Below, in pieces: positions 41,340 to 49,771 of a stretch of 55,579 nucleotides of DNA (position 1 is its first letter; each line of letters begins with the position of its first letter). The translations under genes were made by a program, and so were the position numbers. Below the pieces are notes generated by a model. It was not told the origin of the DNA. It worked only from the letters and a program-made list of their open reading frames with translations, and searched no databases. The stretch lies in assembly GCF_000210095.1 (NCBI RefSeq), contig NC_021039.1, forward strand, positions 9,827 through 65,405. The letters run 5' to 3'. The stretch is from Ruminococcus champanellensis 18P13 = JCM 17042. Lineage in GTDB: Bacteria > Bacillota > Clostridia > Oscillospirales > Ruminococcaceae.

Positions 41340-42800
41340 ATGCTGAATATCTGCAATGAGGCGGCAAGATGCCTGCTGTGCGGGGACGCTGCTTGTACCG
41401 CCGCTTGTTCCAAGGGCTATGACCCGGCGGGTATGCTCCGGTCGATCCGGTTCGGGAACCCTGCCGGGGCTGTCTGGAAGGTGGATGGGACAGGATGTGC
41501 TTCCTGCGATGGTGCCTGTGAACAGGCGTGTCGGCATTATGATTTTCCGCTGCGGATCCGGCAGACGGCGGCAGCCCTGCCGAAGCGGCGTGCCAAGCCG
41601 GATCTGAACAGGCTGGCGACAGATTTTCTTGGCGTTCCCTGTGAAAATCCATTTTTCCTGTCCTCCTCTGTGGTGGCAAGCGGCTATGACATGTGCGCAA
41701 GGGCGCTGTCCATGGGCTGGGCAGGGGTGGTGTTCAAAACCATTGGTCTGTTCATCCCCCAGGAGGTTTCTCCCCGGTTCGATGCCATTGGCAAGGAGGA
41801 TACTCCCTTTGTGGGATTCCGGAACCTGGAGCAGATTTCGGATCATGATCCGGAAGAAAACTTCGAGACCCTGCGGCGACTGAAGGAGGCATTCCCGGAA
41901 AAGGTCATCGTTTCCTCCATTATGGGCAGAAACGAGGCGGAGTGGACGGAGCTTGCAAGGCGCTCGGAGCAGGCGGGGGCGGATATCATCGAATGCAACT
42001 TTTCCTGTCCCCAGATGTGCGGCAACGGGCTTGGCTCCGATGTGGGGCAGGATCCGGAGCTGGTTCGGGCATACACCGCAGCAGTGCGGAAAGGTACTCG
42101 GCTGCCGATCCTGGCGAAAATGACTCCGAATCTGGCGCACATGGAGCTTCCGGCTATTGCCGCTGTGGAAGCGGGGGCAGACGGACTTGCCGCCATCAAC
42201 ACCGTCAAGAGCATTACCGGGGTGGATCTGGACAGTATGGCATCCCTGCCCCAGGTGGACGGCAGATCCGCAGTGTCCGGTTATTCCGGCAAGGCGGTCA
42301 AGCCCATTGCTCTGCGGTTCATATATGATATGGCATCCTGTGACCGGCTGAAGGGGGTGCCCATCAGCGGCATGGGAGGCATTGAAACCTGGCAGGATGC
42401 AGCGGAATTTCTGGCGCTGGGCTGCGGCAATTTACAGGTTACCACCGCCGTGATGCAGTACGGGTACCGGATCATTGAGGATCTGCTGTACGGACTGGCG
42501 GATTACCTGGAAGGCAAGGGTTTTGCCAGTGTGGAGCAGCTGGTAGGTGCCGGAGTGGGCAAGATCGTTCCGGCGGAGCAGCTGAACCGGAGCACCTTGG
42601 TGTATCCCAAGTTTGACCAGTCTCGATGTATCGGCTGCGGCAGATGCTGCATCAGCTGTGAGGACGGCGGGCACCAGGCAATCACTCTGCGGAAGGGGAA
42701 ACCGGTTCTGGATGCTGCACGCTGTGTGGGATGCCATCTGTGCCGGTTGGTGTGCCCCATGGGTGCCATCGGCGTCAGCCGCCGGATCCCGAAGCCATAA
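41340..42800 (+). CDS. preA: Dihydropyrimidine dehydrogenase PreA with extra N-terminal Fe-S domain
   Basis: 486 residues. Residues 1-90 are Cys-rich (CLLCGDAACTAACSKG, CASCDGACEQACRH), like the N-terminal Fe-S domain of PreT or of mammalian DPD. Residues 95-400 are the FMN TIM barrel (NPFFLSSSVVASGYDMCARA, NFSCPQMCGNGLGSDVGQD, INTVKSITGVDLDSM, GYSGKAVKPIALRF, PISGMGGIETWQDAAEF). The C terminus has two 4Fe-4S motifs (CIGCGRCCISCED and CVGCHLCRLVCPMGA). It reduces uracil or thymine. No PreT flavoprotein is encoded nearby, so the electron donor is unknown. GGAGAGGAG precedes the ATG. Confidence 0.92.
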   Translation: MLNICNEAARCLLCGDAACTAACSKGYDPAGMLRSIRFGNPAGAVWKVDGTGCASCDGACEQACRHYDFPLRIRQTAAALPKRRAKPDLNRLATDFLGVPCENPFFLSSSVVASGYDMCARALSMGWAGVVFKTIGLFIPQEVSPRFDAIGKEDTPFVGFRNLEQISDHDPEENFETLRRLKEAFPEKVIVSSIMGRNEAEWTELARRSEQAGADIIECNFSCPQMCGNGLGSDVGQDPELVRAYTAAVRKGTRLPILAKMTPNLAHMELPAIAAVEAGADGLAAINTVKSITGVDLDSMASLPQVDGRSAVSGYSGKAVKPIALRFIYDMASCDRLKGVPISGMGGIETWQDAAEFLALGCGNLQVTTAVMQYGYRIIEDLLYGLADYLEGKGFASVEQLVGAGVGKIVPAEQLNRSTLVYPKFDQSRCIGCGRCCISCEDGGHQAITLRKGKPVLDAARCVGCHLCRLVCPMGAIGVSRRIPKP

Positions 42801-42823
42801 CAGAACGCAAGGGAGGGAGCTTT

Positions 42824-43984
42824 ATGCCGATCTCGCTGTCAAGACTTTGTGAAAATACGGAAAAGAGCTATCAGCTGCGGCTGATTGCCGGCCGGGACGG
42901 ACTGGATAATCCGGTTCGGTGGGTGCATATGATTGAGGATCCGGAGGTGACGGGGTTTATCCACGGCAATGAGCTGGTGTTTACCACCGGCATCCGGCAG
43001 CGGGGTGTGGACTGGCTCCTGGACTTTGTGGTGAACCTGCGGGAGCACGGAGCGGTAGGTCTGGTGGTGAATCTGGGACCCTATATCACCTCCATTCCGC
43101 CCCAGGTGATCGTGTACTGTGAGCAGAATGCCTTCCCGTTGTTCACGATTCCCTGGGAGGAGCATATCATTGATGTGACCTATGATTTCTGCCACCGGAT
43201 CGTCAGCAGCGAGGAGATCGAAACCAGTGTGGCAGCCGCCTTCCGGAATCTGATCTTTTCGCCGGAAAAGGAGGATGGATACCGGACGGCAATGCTGCGC
43301 AGCGGTTTTCACAACGAGAGCAGCTACACCATCATGGCACTGCGGCTGAAAACCACCCGGAAGATCCGGAAGCTTTCGGATCTATGGAAGCAGTACAGCT
43401 TCTCCATGGGACGGATCTTAAAAAAATCCGCCTATCCAGCCTGTGTGTTTCAACAGGAAAACAATCTGATCCTGGTGCGGCAGAAATCCTCCCCGGCGGA
43501 GATGAAACGGCTGTACACAGCCATTCAGCGATTGCTGGACAAGCAGGACAGTCTCTTTGCCGGTATCAGTACCGTGGAGGAGGGCTGGGGAAAGGTGCCG
43601 GAGCTGTACAGCGAGGCGGTATCCGCCCTGACGGTGGCATGCCAGCGCAGAGTACCTTGCATGGAATATGCGGATCTGGGGATCTATAAGGTGCTGTTCG
43701 GCGTGCGGGATACTTCCATTCTGTCGGATTATGTGAAGTCTACCCTGGGAGTGCTGATGGAATATGACCGGAAGAACAATACGGATTATGTACAGACCCT
43801 GCGGGTTTATCTGGACAGCAACGGCAGTGTGCAGCAGGTGGCACAGAAGCTGAACTTTCACCGGAATACGGTGAATTACAAAATGAAAATGATCCGGGAG
43901 ATCCTGCAAACGGAATTGCGGGATACGGACAAAATGAATTACATGCTGGCGTTTTGCATTATGGAAATGCTGGACGCTGTATAA
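42824..43984 (+). CDS. PucR family transcriptional regulator
   Basis: 386 residues. N-terminal PucR sensor domain (LDNPVRWVHMIEDPEVTGFI, ELVFTTGIRQRG) at about 5-125, a central GGDEF-like region, and a C-terminal PucR helix-turn-helix at about 330-380 (TLRVYLDSNGSVQQVAQKLN, FHRNTVNYKMKMIREIL). Family members control purine, pyrimidine or amino-acid catabolism. Located inside the cluster, it probably regulates it. AGGGAGGGAG precedes ATG 42824. Confidence 0.93.
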   Translation: MPISLSRLCENTEKSYQLRLIAGRDGLDNPVRWVHMIEDPEVTGFIHGNELVFTTGIRQRGVDWLLDFVVNLREHGAVGLVVNLGPYITSIPPQVIVYCEQNAFPLFTIPWEEHIIDVTYDFCHRIVSSEEIETSVAAAFRNLIFSPEKEDGYRTAMLRSGFHNESSYTIMALRLKTTRKIRKLSDLWKQYSFSMGRILKKSAYPACVFQQENNLILVRQKSSPAEMKRLYTAIQRLLDKQDSLFAGISTVEEGWGKVPELYSEAVSALTVACQRRVPCMEYADLGIYKVLFGVRDTSILSDYVKSTLGVLMEYDRKNNTDYVQTLRVYLDSNGSVQQVAQKLNFHRNTVNYKMKMIREILQTELRDTDKMNYMLAFCIMEMLDAV

Positions 43985-44001
43985 AGGAAAGGATGAGTAT
44001 T

Positions 44002-45336
44002 ATGGGAAAACTCAGCGGGGAACAGGTCAAGGCGTATCACAAGCAGTACAATCTGCAGTCCTGGTCAAAGCAGGGATCCATCAACCCGATCCCGGTGGAA
44101 AAGGCGGAGGGGATCTATATCTGGGATTATGAAGGCAACCGGTACACGGATATGTCCTCCCAGCTGGTGAACCTGAATGTGGGACACGGCAACCGGCGGA
44201 TCATCGATGCCATCAAGGAGCAGGCAGAGCAGTTCTGTTATATGGCCCCCAGCTATGCGGTAGAGTCCCGGAGCCTGCTGGCGAAAATGGTAATCGACCG
44301 GATGCCGGACAATATGGGCAAGGTGTTCTTCACCAACGGAGGTGCAGATGCCAACGAAAATGCCATTAAGATCGCCCGGATGTACACTGGCAGAAATAAG
44401 ATCTTCTCCCGGTACCGTTCCTATCACGGCTCCACCTTTGGGGCAGGCAATCTGACCGGCGAGCCCCGGCGGTATCCTCTGGAGCCGGGCATTCCGGGCT
44501 TCGTAAAATTTTTTGACCCCTATCTGTACCGGGAACAGCTCCCCTTTGAAAGCGAGGAGGCGGCTTCCGCCTACTATGTGGGAAAGCTGCGGGAGCAGAT
44601 CTGCTACGAGGGGCCGGACAGCGTGGCTGCCATTGTAATGGAGACCATTACCGGCTCCAACGGAGTCATCATTCCCCCCAAGGGCTATCTGCCGGGGGTG
44701 CGGAAGATCTGTGATGAGTTCGGGATCATGATGATCTGCGATGAAGTAATGGCTGGCTTTGGCAGAACCGGCAAGCTGTTCGCCTTTGAGCATTTCGACG
44801 TCAAGCCGGACATTGTGTCCTTTGCAAAGGGCATCACCTGCGGCTATGTACAGCTGGGCGGCGTCTGCGTCAGCAAGGAAATTGCCGCGTACTTTGATGA
44901 CCATCTGCTTTCCTGCGGTCTGACCTATTCGGGGCATCCGCTGGCTTGTGCAGCAGGTGTAGCCTGCCTGGAATACTACGACGAGGCAAAGATCCTGGAC
45001 AATGTGAACGCAGTCGGCAAGGTGCTGGGAGAACTGCTGGAGCAGTTGAAGGAAACCCATCCCTGTGTAGGAGATGTGCGGTACATCGGGCTGTTCTCCT
45101 CCATTGAACTGGTAAAGGACAAGGGAACCCGGGAGCCTCTGGTGCCCTATGGAAAGGATCCGGAGGGGATTATGGGGAAGATCATCGGCATGCTTCGTGC
45201 CAAGGGCTTTATGACCTACTCCCACGAGAATATGCTCTTTGTTTCTCCGCCCCTGATTATTACAGAGGCACAGCTTCGTGAGGAAATGGAAAAAATGGAT
45301 CAGGTTCTGACCCAGGTGGATCAGACCATGTTATAA
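44002..45336 (+). CDS. Class III aminotransferase, probably beta-alanine transaminase
   Basis: 444 residues, PLP fold type I. Motifs: VFFTNGGADANENAIKIARM, RYRSYHGSTFGAGNLTG, MMICDEVMAGFGRTGKLFAF, PLP lysine in VSFAKGITCGYVQLGG. Annotated relatives include omega-amino-acid:pyruvate transaminases. In this cluster the natural substrate is beta-alanine, giving malonate semialdehyde (inference from context). ATG 44002 is 8 nt from AAAGGA; the ATG at 43993 overlaps that site. Confidence 0.92.
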   Translation: MGKLSGEQVKAYHKQYNLQSWSKQGSINPIPVEKAEGIYIWDYEGNRYTDMSSQLVNLNVGHGNRRIIDAIKEQAEQFCYMAPSYAVESRSLLAKMVIDRMPDNMGKVFFTNGGADANENAIKIARMYTGRNKIFSRYRSYHGSTFGAGNLTGEPRRYPLEPGIPGFVKFFDPYLYREQLPFESEEAASAYYVGKLREQICYEGPDSVAAIVMETITGSNGVIIPPKGYLPGVRKICDEFGIMMICDEVMAGFGRTGKLFAFEHFDVKPDIVSFAKGITCGYVQLGGVCVSKEIAAYFDDHLLSCGLTYSGHPLACAAGVACLEYYDEAKILDNVNAVGKVLGELLEQLKETHPCVGDVRYIGLFSSIELVKDKGTREPLVPYGKDPEGIMGKIIGMLRAKGFMTYSHENMLFVSPPLIITEAQLREEMEKMDQVLTQVDQTML

Positions 45337-45348
45337 GGAGGGGATGCT

Positions 45349-45741
45349 ATGTCTCCGAAAAGTTATCAGCATGCAGAACGGATTCCCCTGGCGCAGCTGA
45401 TCGAGACCAATCGGTTTCGGTTGGTGATGCATGCACAGTTTGAGCAGCCCTGCGGATTGTCCGAGCTGCCGGTGGAACTGGAACTGAGCGCCGGATTTGC
45501 CGGAAAGCTTCCCTTTCCGGTGCCCTGGGACAAGTGGTTGTACGGATTTGTCCGGGTCAACGAATTTCTGGGACGCCTGCGGCAGGAGAAGCAGGTGCAG
45601 GGCATTTCCCTCCACGACTGGGGCGATCAGTTTTTGGTGCTGTTGGATGCACCTACAGGGGAGATTCCGTATTTTGTGGGAAGAAACGAAGTGGCACAGC
45701 TGCTGGCGGATTGTTTGAAGCCGCCGGAGCTGCGGAAGTAG
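45349..45741 (+). CDS. Small unknown protein in the pyrimidine cluster
   Basis: 130 residues, not recognised. Soluble, no signal peptide or helix. Aromatic and acidic: RFRLVMHAQFEQPCGLSELP, PFPVPWDKWLYGFVRVNEFL, GISLHDWGDQFLVLLD. AAGGAGGGG lies before the ATG, and the gene starts 12 bp after the aminotransferase stop, so it is translated with the pathway genes. It could be an accessory or chaperone-like factor; no function is claimed. Confidence 0.75.
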   Translation: MSPKSYQHAERIPLAQLIETNRFRLVMHAQFEQPCGLSELPVELELSAGFAGKLPFPVPWDKWLYGFVRVNEFLGRLRQEKQVQGISLHDWGDQFLVLLDAPTGEIPYFVGRNEVAQLLADCLKPPELRK

Positions 45742-45801
45742 AAGGGCAACACGAATGCCAGAGTCATGGAACCTGGCAAGCCGGAAAGGATGGTAATCAG
45801 T

Positions 45802-47064
45802 ATGTATGTATGCAGCAAGGAAAGAATGACCGACAAGATCCGCACATTCAGCAAATTCGGCGATGCAGGGCACGGGGGCATCACCCGGTATTCCCTGTCC
45901 CCGGAAGCAATCCAGGCACGCAATGAATTTATCCGGCGCATGAAGGCCATCGGGGCGGAGATTGAGATCGATGATGTGGCGAATATCTACGCAACGCTGC
46001 CGGGCAGTGCTCCGGATGCCAAGCGGATCGTCATGGCGTCCCACTGTGATTCCGTGAAGAACGGCGGCAACTATGACGGTATTCTGGGTGTTATGAGCGC
46101 CATGGAGGTGCTGGAAACGGTGGCGGCGGAGAAGATCCCCCACAAGCATCCACTGACCGCCATGATCTGGACCAACGAGGAGGGTTCCCTGTATCCCCCG
46201 GCTATGATGTGCTCCGGCATCGTGTGCTATGATTACCTGCCGGAGGATATCCGGGCAAAGTTCCGTTACGAGGATATGATGGCGTCCAAGAGCATTCTGG
46301 ATGGCTCCAAGACCTTTGGTCAGGCGTTGGATGCATCCGGCTTCAAGGGGGACAAAAAATACCGGCTGTCTCCGGACCGGTATCTGTATATGTTTGAGAC
46401 CCACATTGAGCAGGGTCCCATTCTGGAGGACAACGGCAAGGATATCGGCGTGGTGGACTGTGTGCTGGGCATGTTCAACTACCGGCTGAAATTTTACGGA
46501 CAGACCACCCATGCAGGCACTTTCCCCATGCCCAAGCGGCGGGATGCATTCCTTGCCGCATCCCTGGCATTGTGCTACCTCCATGAGGAAATCGATAAGC
46601 TGGGGTATCCGGAACTGGTATACACCACCGGTGAAGTGGTGTGCCACCCCTGCGTACATACCTGTGTGCCGGATTACTTTGATTTTTCCTTCGATGCCCG
46701 GCATGAGGATCCCAAGGTACTGGAACAGGTACTCGCCATTGTAAAGGGATGTGCCGATAAGACCTGGGCAGGCTGTACCTGCAAGGTGGAGAAGGCATGG
46801 AACCGGGATACGGTATACTGGAACAAGAAGCTGGTTGGCTATGTGAAGGCTGCCGCAGAGGAACTGGGTGTCAGCCATCAGTATATTCACTCCGGTGCAG
46901 GACATGACGCACAGTTTGCCTCCTATATGCTGCCTACTACCATGATCTTTGTACAGTCCAAGGACGGCTTGTCCCACTGTGAGCCAGAGTATTCCTCACC
47001 GGAGCATTGCACCGAGGGCGCATCCGTGATGCTGAACGCCGTACTGAAGGCGGATGCCGAATAG
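45802..47064 (+). CDS. M20 family hydrolase, probable beta-ureidopropionase
   Basis: 420 residues of the N-carbamoyl-amino-acid hydrolase/allantoate amidohydrolase group. Metal ligands: MASHCDSVKNGGNYDGILGV (His, Asp), WTNEEGSLYPPAMMCSG (Glu pair), FETHIEQGPILE (His), GAGHDAQFASYM (last His). The dimerisation or lid domain carries GQTTHAGTFPMPKRRDAFLA. It would convert N-carbamoyl-beta-alanine to beta-alanine, CO2 and ammonia. ATG 45802 is chosen because the ATG at 45790 lies in the AAAGGATGG ribosome site. Confidence 0.92.
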   Translation: MYVCSKERMTDKIRTFSKFGDAGHGGITRYSLSPEAIQARNEFIRRMKAIGAEIEIDDVANIYATLPGSAPDAKRIVMASHCDSVKNGGNYDGILGVMSAMEVLETVAAEKIPHKHPLTAMIWTNEEGSLYPPAMMCSGIVCYDYLPEDIRAKFRYEDMMASKSILDGSKTFGQALDASGFKGDKKYRLSPDRYLYMFETHIEQGPILEDNGKDIGVVDCVLGMFNYRLKFYGQTTHAGTFPMPKRRDAFLAASLALCYLHEEIDKLGYPELVYTTGEVVCHPCVHTCVPDYFDFSFDARHEDPKVLEQVLAIVKGCADKTWAGCTCKVEKAWNRDTVYWNKKLVGYVKAAAEELGVSHQYIHSGAGHDAQFASYMLPTTMIFVQSKDGLSHCEPEYSSPEHCTEGASVMLNAVLKADAE

Positions 47065-47077
47065 GAGAGGATGTACG

Positions 47078-48235
47078 ATGAGCAGAGCATTTATCGTGCC
47101 CCGGCAGATTCTGACCGGCTCCGGGGCACTGGAGGCAGCAGCCCCATTGCTGGGCAGCATGGGTACCCACGCTTTGATCGTGACCGGGCAGATCGTGGTG
47201 ACCCTGCCTTGTTTTCAAAGCCTGACGGGATTGCTGGAGGCACAGGGTGTGCAGTACACGGTATTTACCGGGATCACCGATGAGCCTACGGATCGGATGA
47301 TCGAAGCGGGTACCGCTGCTTACCGGGATCATGGCTGCGATTTTCTGATCGGCATCGGGGGCGGCAGTCCTCTGGATGCCATGAAGGCCATTGCAGTGCT
47401 GGCAGCCTGCGGCGGCAGTATCACCGATTACATGGGCAAGGAGATCAGTGGCAAGCTGCCGCCTATGGCAGCAATTCCCACCACCGCCGGCACCGGCTCA
47501 GAAGCCACACAGTTTACTGTAATCACCGACAGTGAGCAGGGAATCAAGATGCTGCTGAAGGGGCAGGTTCTGGTGCCTCAACTGGCAGTGGTGGATCCGG
47601 CGTTGAGTGTATCCGCCCCAAAGCGCATTACTGCTGCGACGGGTTTGGATGCGCTGACCCATGCCATTGAGTCCTACACCTCCCGGAAGCGACAACCCTT
47701 GACGGATACAGTGGCGTTGGCGGCGGTGAAGCGGATTTTCCGGTATCTTCCGACAGCATACAGCAACGGTTCGGATCTGACTGCACGCAGTGAAATGGTG
47801 ATTGCAGCCCTGGAGGCAGGCATGGCCATCAACAATGCCTCCGTGACCCTGGTGCATGGCATGAGCCGCCCCATCGGCGCCCTGTTCCATGTGCCCCACG
47901 GCATTTCCAATGCAATGCTGCTGGAAAAATGTCTGGACTTTGCACTGGAGGGGGATTATCCCGGGTTTGCCGCCCTTGCAAGAGCCATCGGTGCGGCAGA
48001 TACCGCAACGCCGGATCCCCAGGCGGCAGAGGCACTGATCGGTGCGGTCAGAGAGTTGTGCAAGACTTGCCAAGTGCCAACTCTGGAGGAATATGGAATT
48101 GACCGGACGGCATTTTTCAGTGCCATGGACAAAATGGCGGAGGACGCCATTGCCAGCGGCAGTCCGGCGAACACCATGAAACCGGTGACGAAGGCGGATG
48201 TGATCCGGATCTATCGCAGCCTGTGGGATCGTTAG
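47078..48235 (+). CDS. Iron-containing alcohol dehydrogenase, probable malonate semialdehyde reductase
   Basis: 385 residues, type III (Fe) alcohol dehydrogenase family. NAD(P) site IGIGGGSPLDAMKAIAVL; AIPTTAGTGSEATQFTVI; metal ligands in GLDALTHAIESYTSRKRQ and VTLVHGMSRPIGALFHVPHG. It follows the M20 gene by 13 bp. As the last pathway gene it would reduce malonate semialdehyde to 3-hydroxypropionate and so regenerate NAD(P)+ (inference). GGAGAGG is 7 nt before ATG 47078. No terminator is evident before the convergent neighbour. Confidence 0.9.
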   Translation: MSRAFIVPRQILTGSGALEAAAPLLGSMGTHALIVTGQIVVTLPCFQSLTGLLEAQGVQYTVFTGITDEPTDRMIEAGTAAYRDHGCDFLIGIGGGSPLDAMKAIAVLAACGGSITDYMGKEISGKLPPMAAIPTTAGTGSEATQFTVITDSEQGIKMLLKGQVLVPQLAVVDPALSVSAPKRITAATGLDALTHAIESYTSRKRQPLTDTVALAAVKRIFRYLPTAYSNGSDLTARSEMVIAALEAGMAINNASVTLVHGMSRPIGALFHVPHGISNAMLLEKCLDFALEGDYPGFAALARAIGAADTATPDPQAAEALIGAVRELCKTCQVPTLEEYGIDRTAFFSAMDKMAEDAIASGSPANTMKPVTKADVIRIYRSLWDR

Positions 48236-48256
48236 AACCAGTAAGATAGAGCTGTC

Positions 48257-48607
48257 CTACCTGTAATAGGCGATGCAGCAGTTGCCGGAATCGTCGAATG
48301 TTTCAATCTCATAAAGCAAGGCACCCTTTTGATAGATCCGGGCATAGAGCATGCCAAGCTGCTCGGTTCTGCCTGTGGCATACTGCCAGTGCTGATCCGG
48401 CAGAGTCACCGTACAATTTGCGCCGGGAATCTCACCCTGTTTCAGCCCGATTACATATTCAATGCTTTTGGCTGTCCAGTGATATCCCAGTCCCTGTAGC
48501 TGCTCTCTGCCGTATATGGTAGCCAGTTCATCCCAGAATGCACCAATGGCTGCATATTGCTGTTCCTGTTCTGTGGAAAAAGTTTTGCTGATGCCCGTAA
48601 AAAGCAT
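48257..48607 (-). CDS. GyrI-like / effector-binding-domain protein
   Basis: 116 residues. Pattern matches stand-alone GyrI-like small-molecule-binding proteins: FSTEQEQQYAAIGAFWDELA, GLGYHWTAKSIEYVIGLKQG, IPGANCTVTLPDQHWQYATG, LGMLYARIYQKG. The fold is the AraC/BmrR effector-binding beta-alpha repeat, here without DNA-binding domain. AAGGAGG lies 6 nt before ATG 48607; longer in-frame starts run through the rpoD terminator. Ligand unknown. Convergent with the Fe-alcohol dehydrogenase. Confidence 0.72.
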   Translation of the reverse strand: MLFTGISKTFSTEQEQQYAAIGAFWDELATIYGREQLQGLGYHWTAKSIEYVIGLKQGEIPGANCTVTLPDQHWQYATGRTEQLGMLYARIYQKGALLYEIETFDDSGNCCIAYYR

Positions 48608-48635
48608 GATATCCTCCTTATGATCTGTCATACAA

Positions 48636-48672
48636 ACAGCCCCGGGGACTTTACAGTCTGCCGGGGCTGCTT
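48636..48672 (-). terminator. Stem-loop after rpoD
   Basis: CAGCCCCGG and CCGGGGCTG arms flank a short loop; leftward it is followed by GTTTGT, a weak T tract. Confidence 0.6.
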
Positions 48673-48677
48673 TTGTG

Positions 48678-49760
48678 TTAATCCAGAAAATCCTTGACCT
48701 TTTTGCTGCGGCTGGGGTGACGCAGCTTCCGCAGTGCCTTTGCTTCGATCTGACGGATCCGCTCTCTGGTGACTTCAAATTCCCGTCCCACTTCTTCCAA
48801 GGTTCGGGAGCGTCCGTCCTCCAGACCGAACCGGAGCTTCAGCACCTTTGCCTCCCGCTCGGTCAGGGTGGAAAGCACCTCATTGAGCTGCTCCTTCAGC
48901 AGGATCAGAGAGGCGGCTTCCGCCGGCGCCGGTGCGTCATCGTCCGGGATGAAATCACCCAGATGGCTGTCCTCCTCCTCGCCGATGGGAGTTTCCAGGG
49001 ATACGGGATCCTGAGCGATCCGCATGATCTCCCGCACCTTCTCAACGGGCATTTCCAGCCGTTCTGCAATCTCATCCGCTGTAGGCTCGTGACCGGTTTC
49101 GTGCAGCAGCTGACTGATGATCTTTTTGACCTTGGTGATGGTTTCCACCATGTGCACCGGAATACGGATGGTTCGTGCCTGATCCGCAATGGCACGGGTA
49201 ATAGCTTGACGGATCCACCATGTTGCATAGGTGGAGAACTTAAATCCCTTGGTATAGTCAAATTTATCAACAGCCTTGATCAGACCCAGGTTGCCTTCCT
49301 GGATCAGATCCAGAAACTGCATGCCTCTGCCCACATACTTCTTTGCAATGCTGACAACCAGACGCAAATTGGCTTCGGACAGGCGCTTCTTTGCATAGGA
49401 GTCCCCCTTGGACATGCGCTGTGCCAGCTCGATTTCCTCCTCGGCGGACAGCAGGGGCACCCGGCCGATTTCCTTTAAGTAGATCTTCACCGGATCGTCA
49501 ATGGCGATGCCCTCTGTGGAAAGCGCCATCTCCAGGTCATCGCTCAGATCCGAATCCAGCCCCAGCTTCAAATCTGTATCCGGCATGAAATCCTCTACGA
49601 TCTCGATGTTGTTGTTGATGCAGGTTTCGTAGAAGCTATCGATCTGCTCCGCATCCAGATCAAAACGCTCGAATGCGTCGTTCAACTCCCGTGTGGACAG
49701 CTTGCCGCTTGCCTTTGCACGTTCGATCAGCGCATCGATGCTTTCATTTTTTTCTGCCAT
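48678..49760 (-). CDS. rpoD: Primary RNA polymerase sigma factor
   Basis: 360 residues, the length of Firmicutes SigA with short region 1.1. Region 1.2: [17 protein letters not shown]. Region 2: [58 protein letters not shown]. Region 3: [16 protein letters not shown]. Region 4: [40 protein letters not shown]. It recognises the TTGACA/TATAAT promoters seen throughout the window. Last gene of the dgt-dnaG-rpoD operon, 11 bp after dnaG. Confidence 0.97.
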   Translation of the reverse strand: MAEKNESIDALIERAKASGKLSTRELNDAFERFDLDAEQIDSFYETCINNNIEIVEDFMPDTDLKLGLDSDLSDDLEMALSTEGIAIDDPVKIYLKEIGRVPLLSAEEEIELAQRMSKGDSYAKKRLSEANLRLVVSIAKKYVGRGMQFLDLIQEGNLGLIKAVDKFDYTKGFKFSTYATWWIRQAITRAIADQARTIRIPVHMVETITKVKKIISQLLHETGHEPTADEIAERLEMPVEKVREIMRIAQDPVSLETPIGEEEDSHLGDFIPDDDAPAPAEAASLILLKEQLNEVLSTLTEREAKVLKLRFGLEDGRSRTLEEVGREFEVTRERIRQIEAKALRKLRHPSRSKKVKDFLD

Positions 49761-49771
49761 AATGAGTCCTC

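Noticed and set aside
45331-46977. Long minus-strand open frame opposite the M20 hydrolase
   Set aside because: Shadow frame; the plus strand encodes a full metallohydrolase.
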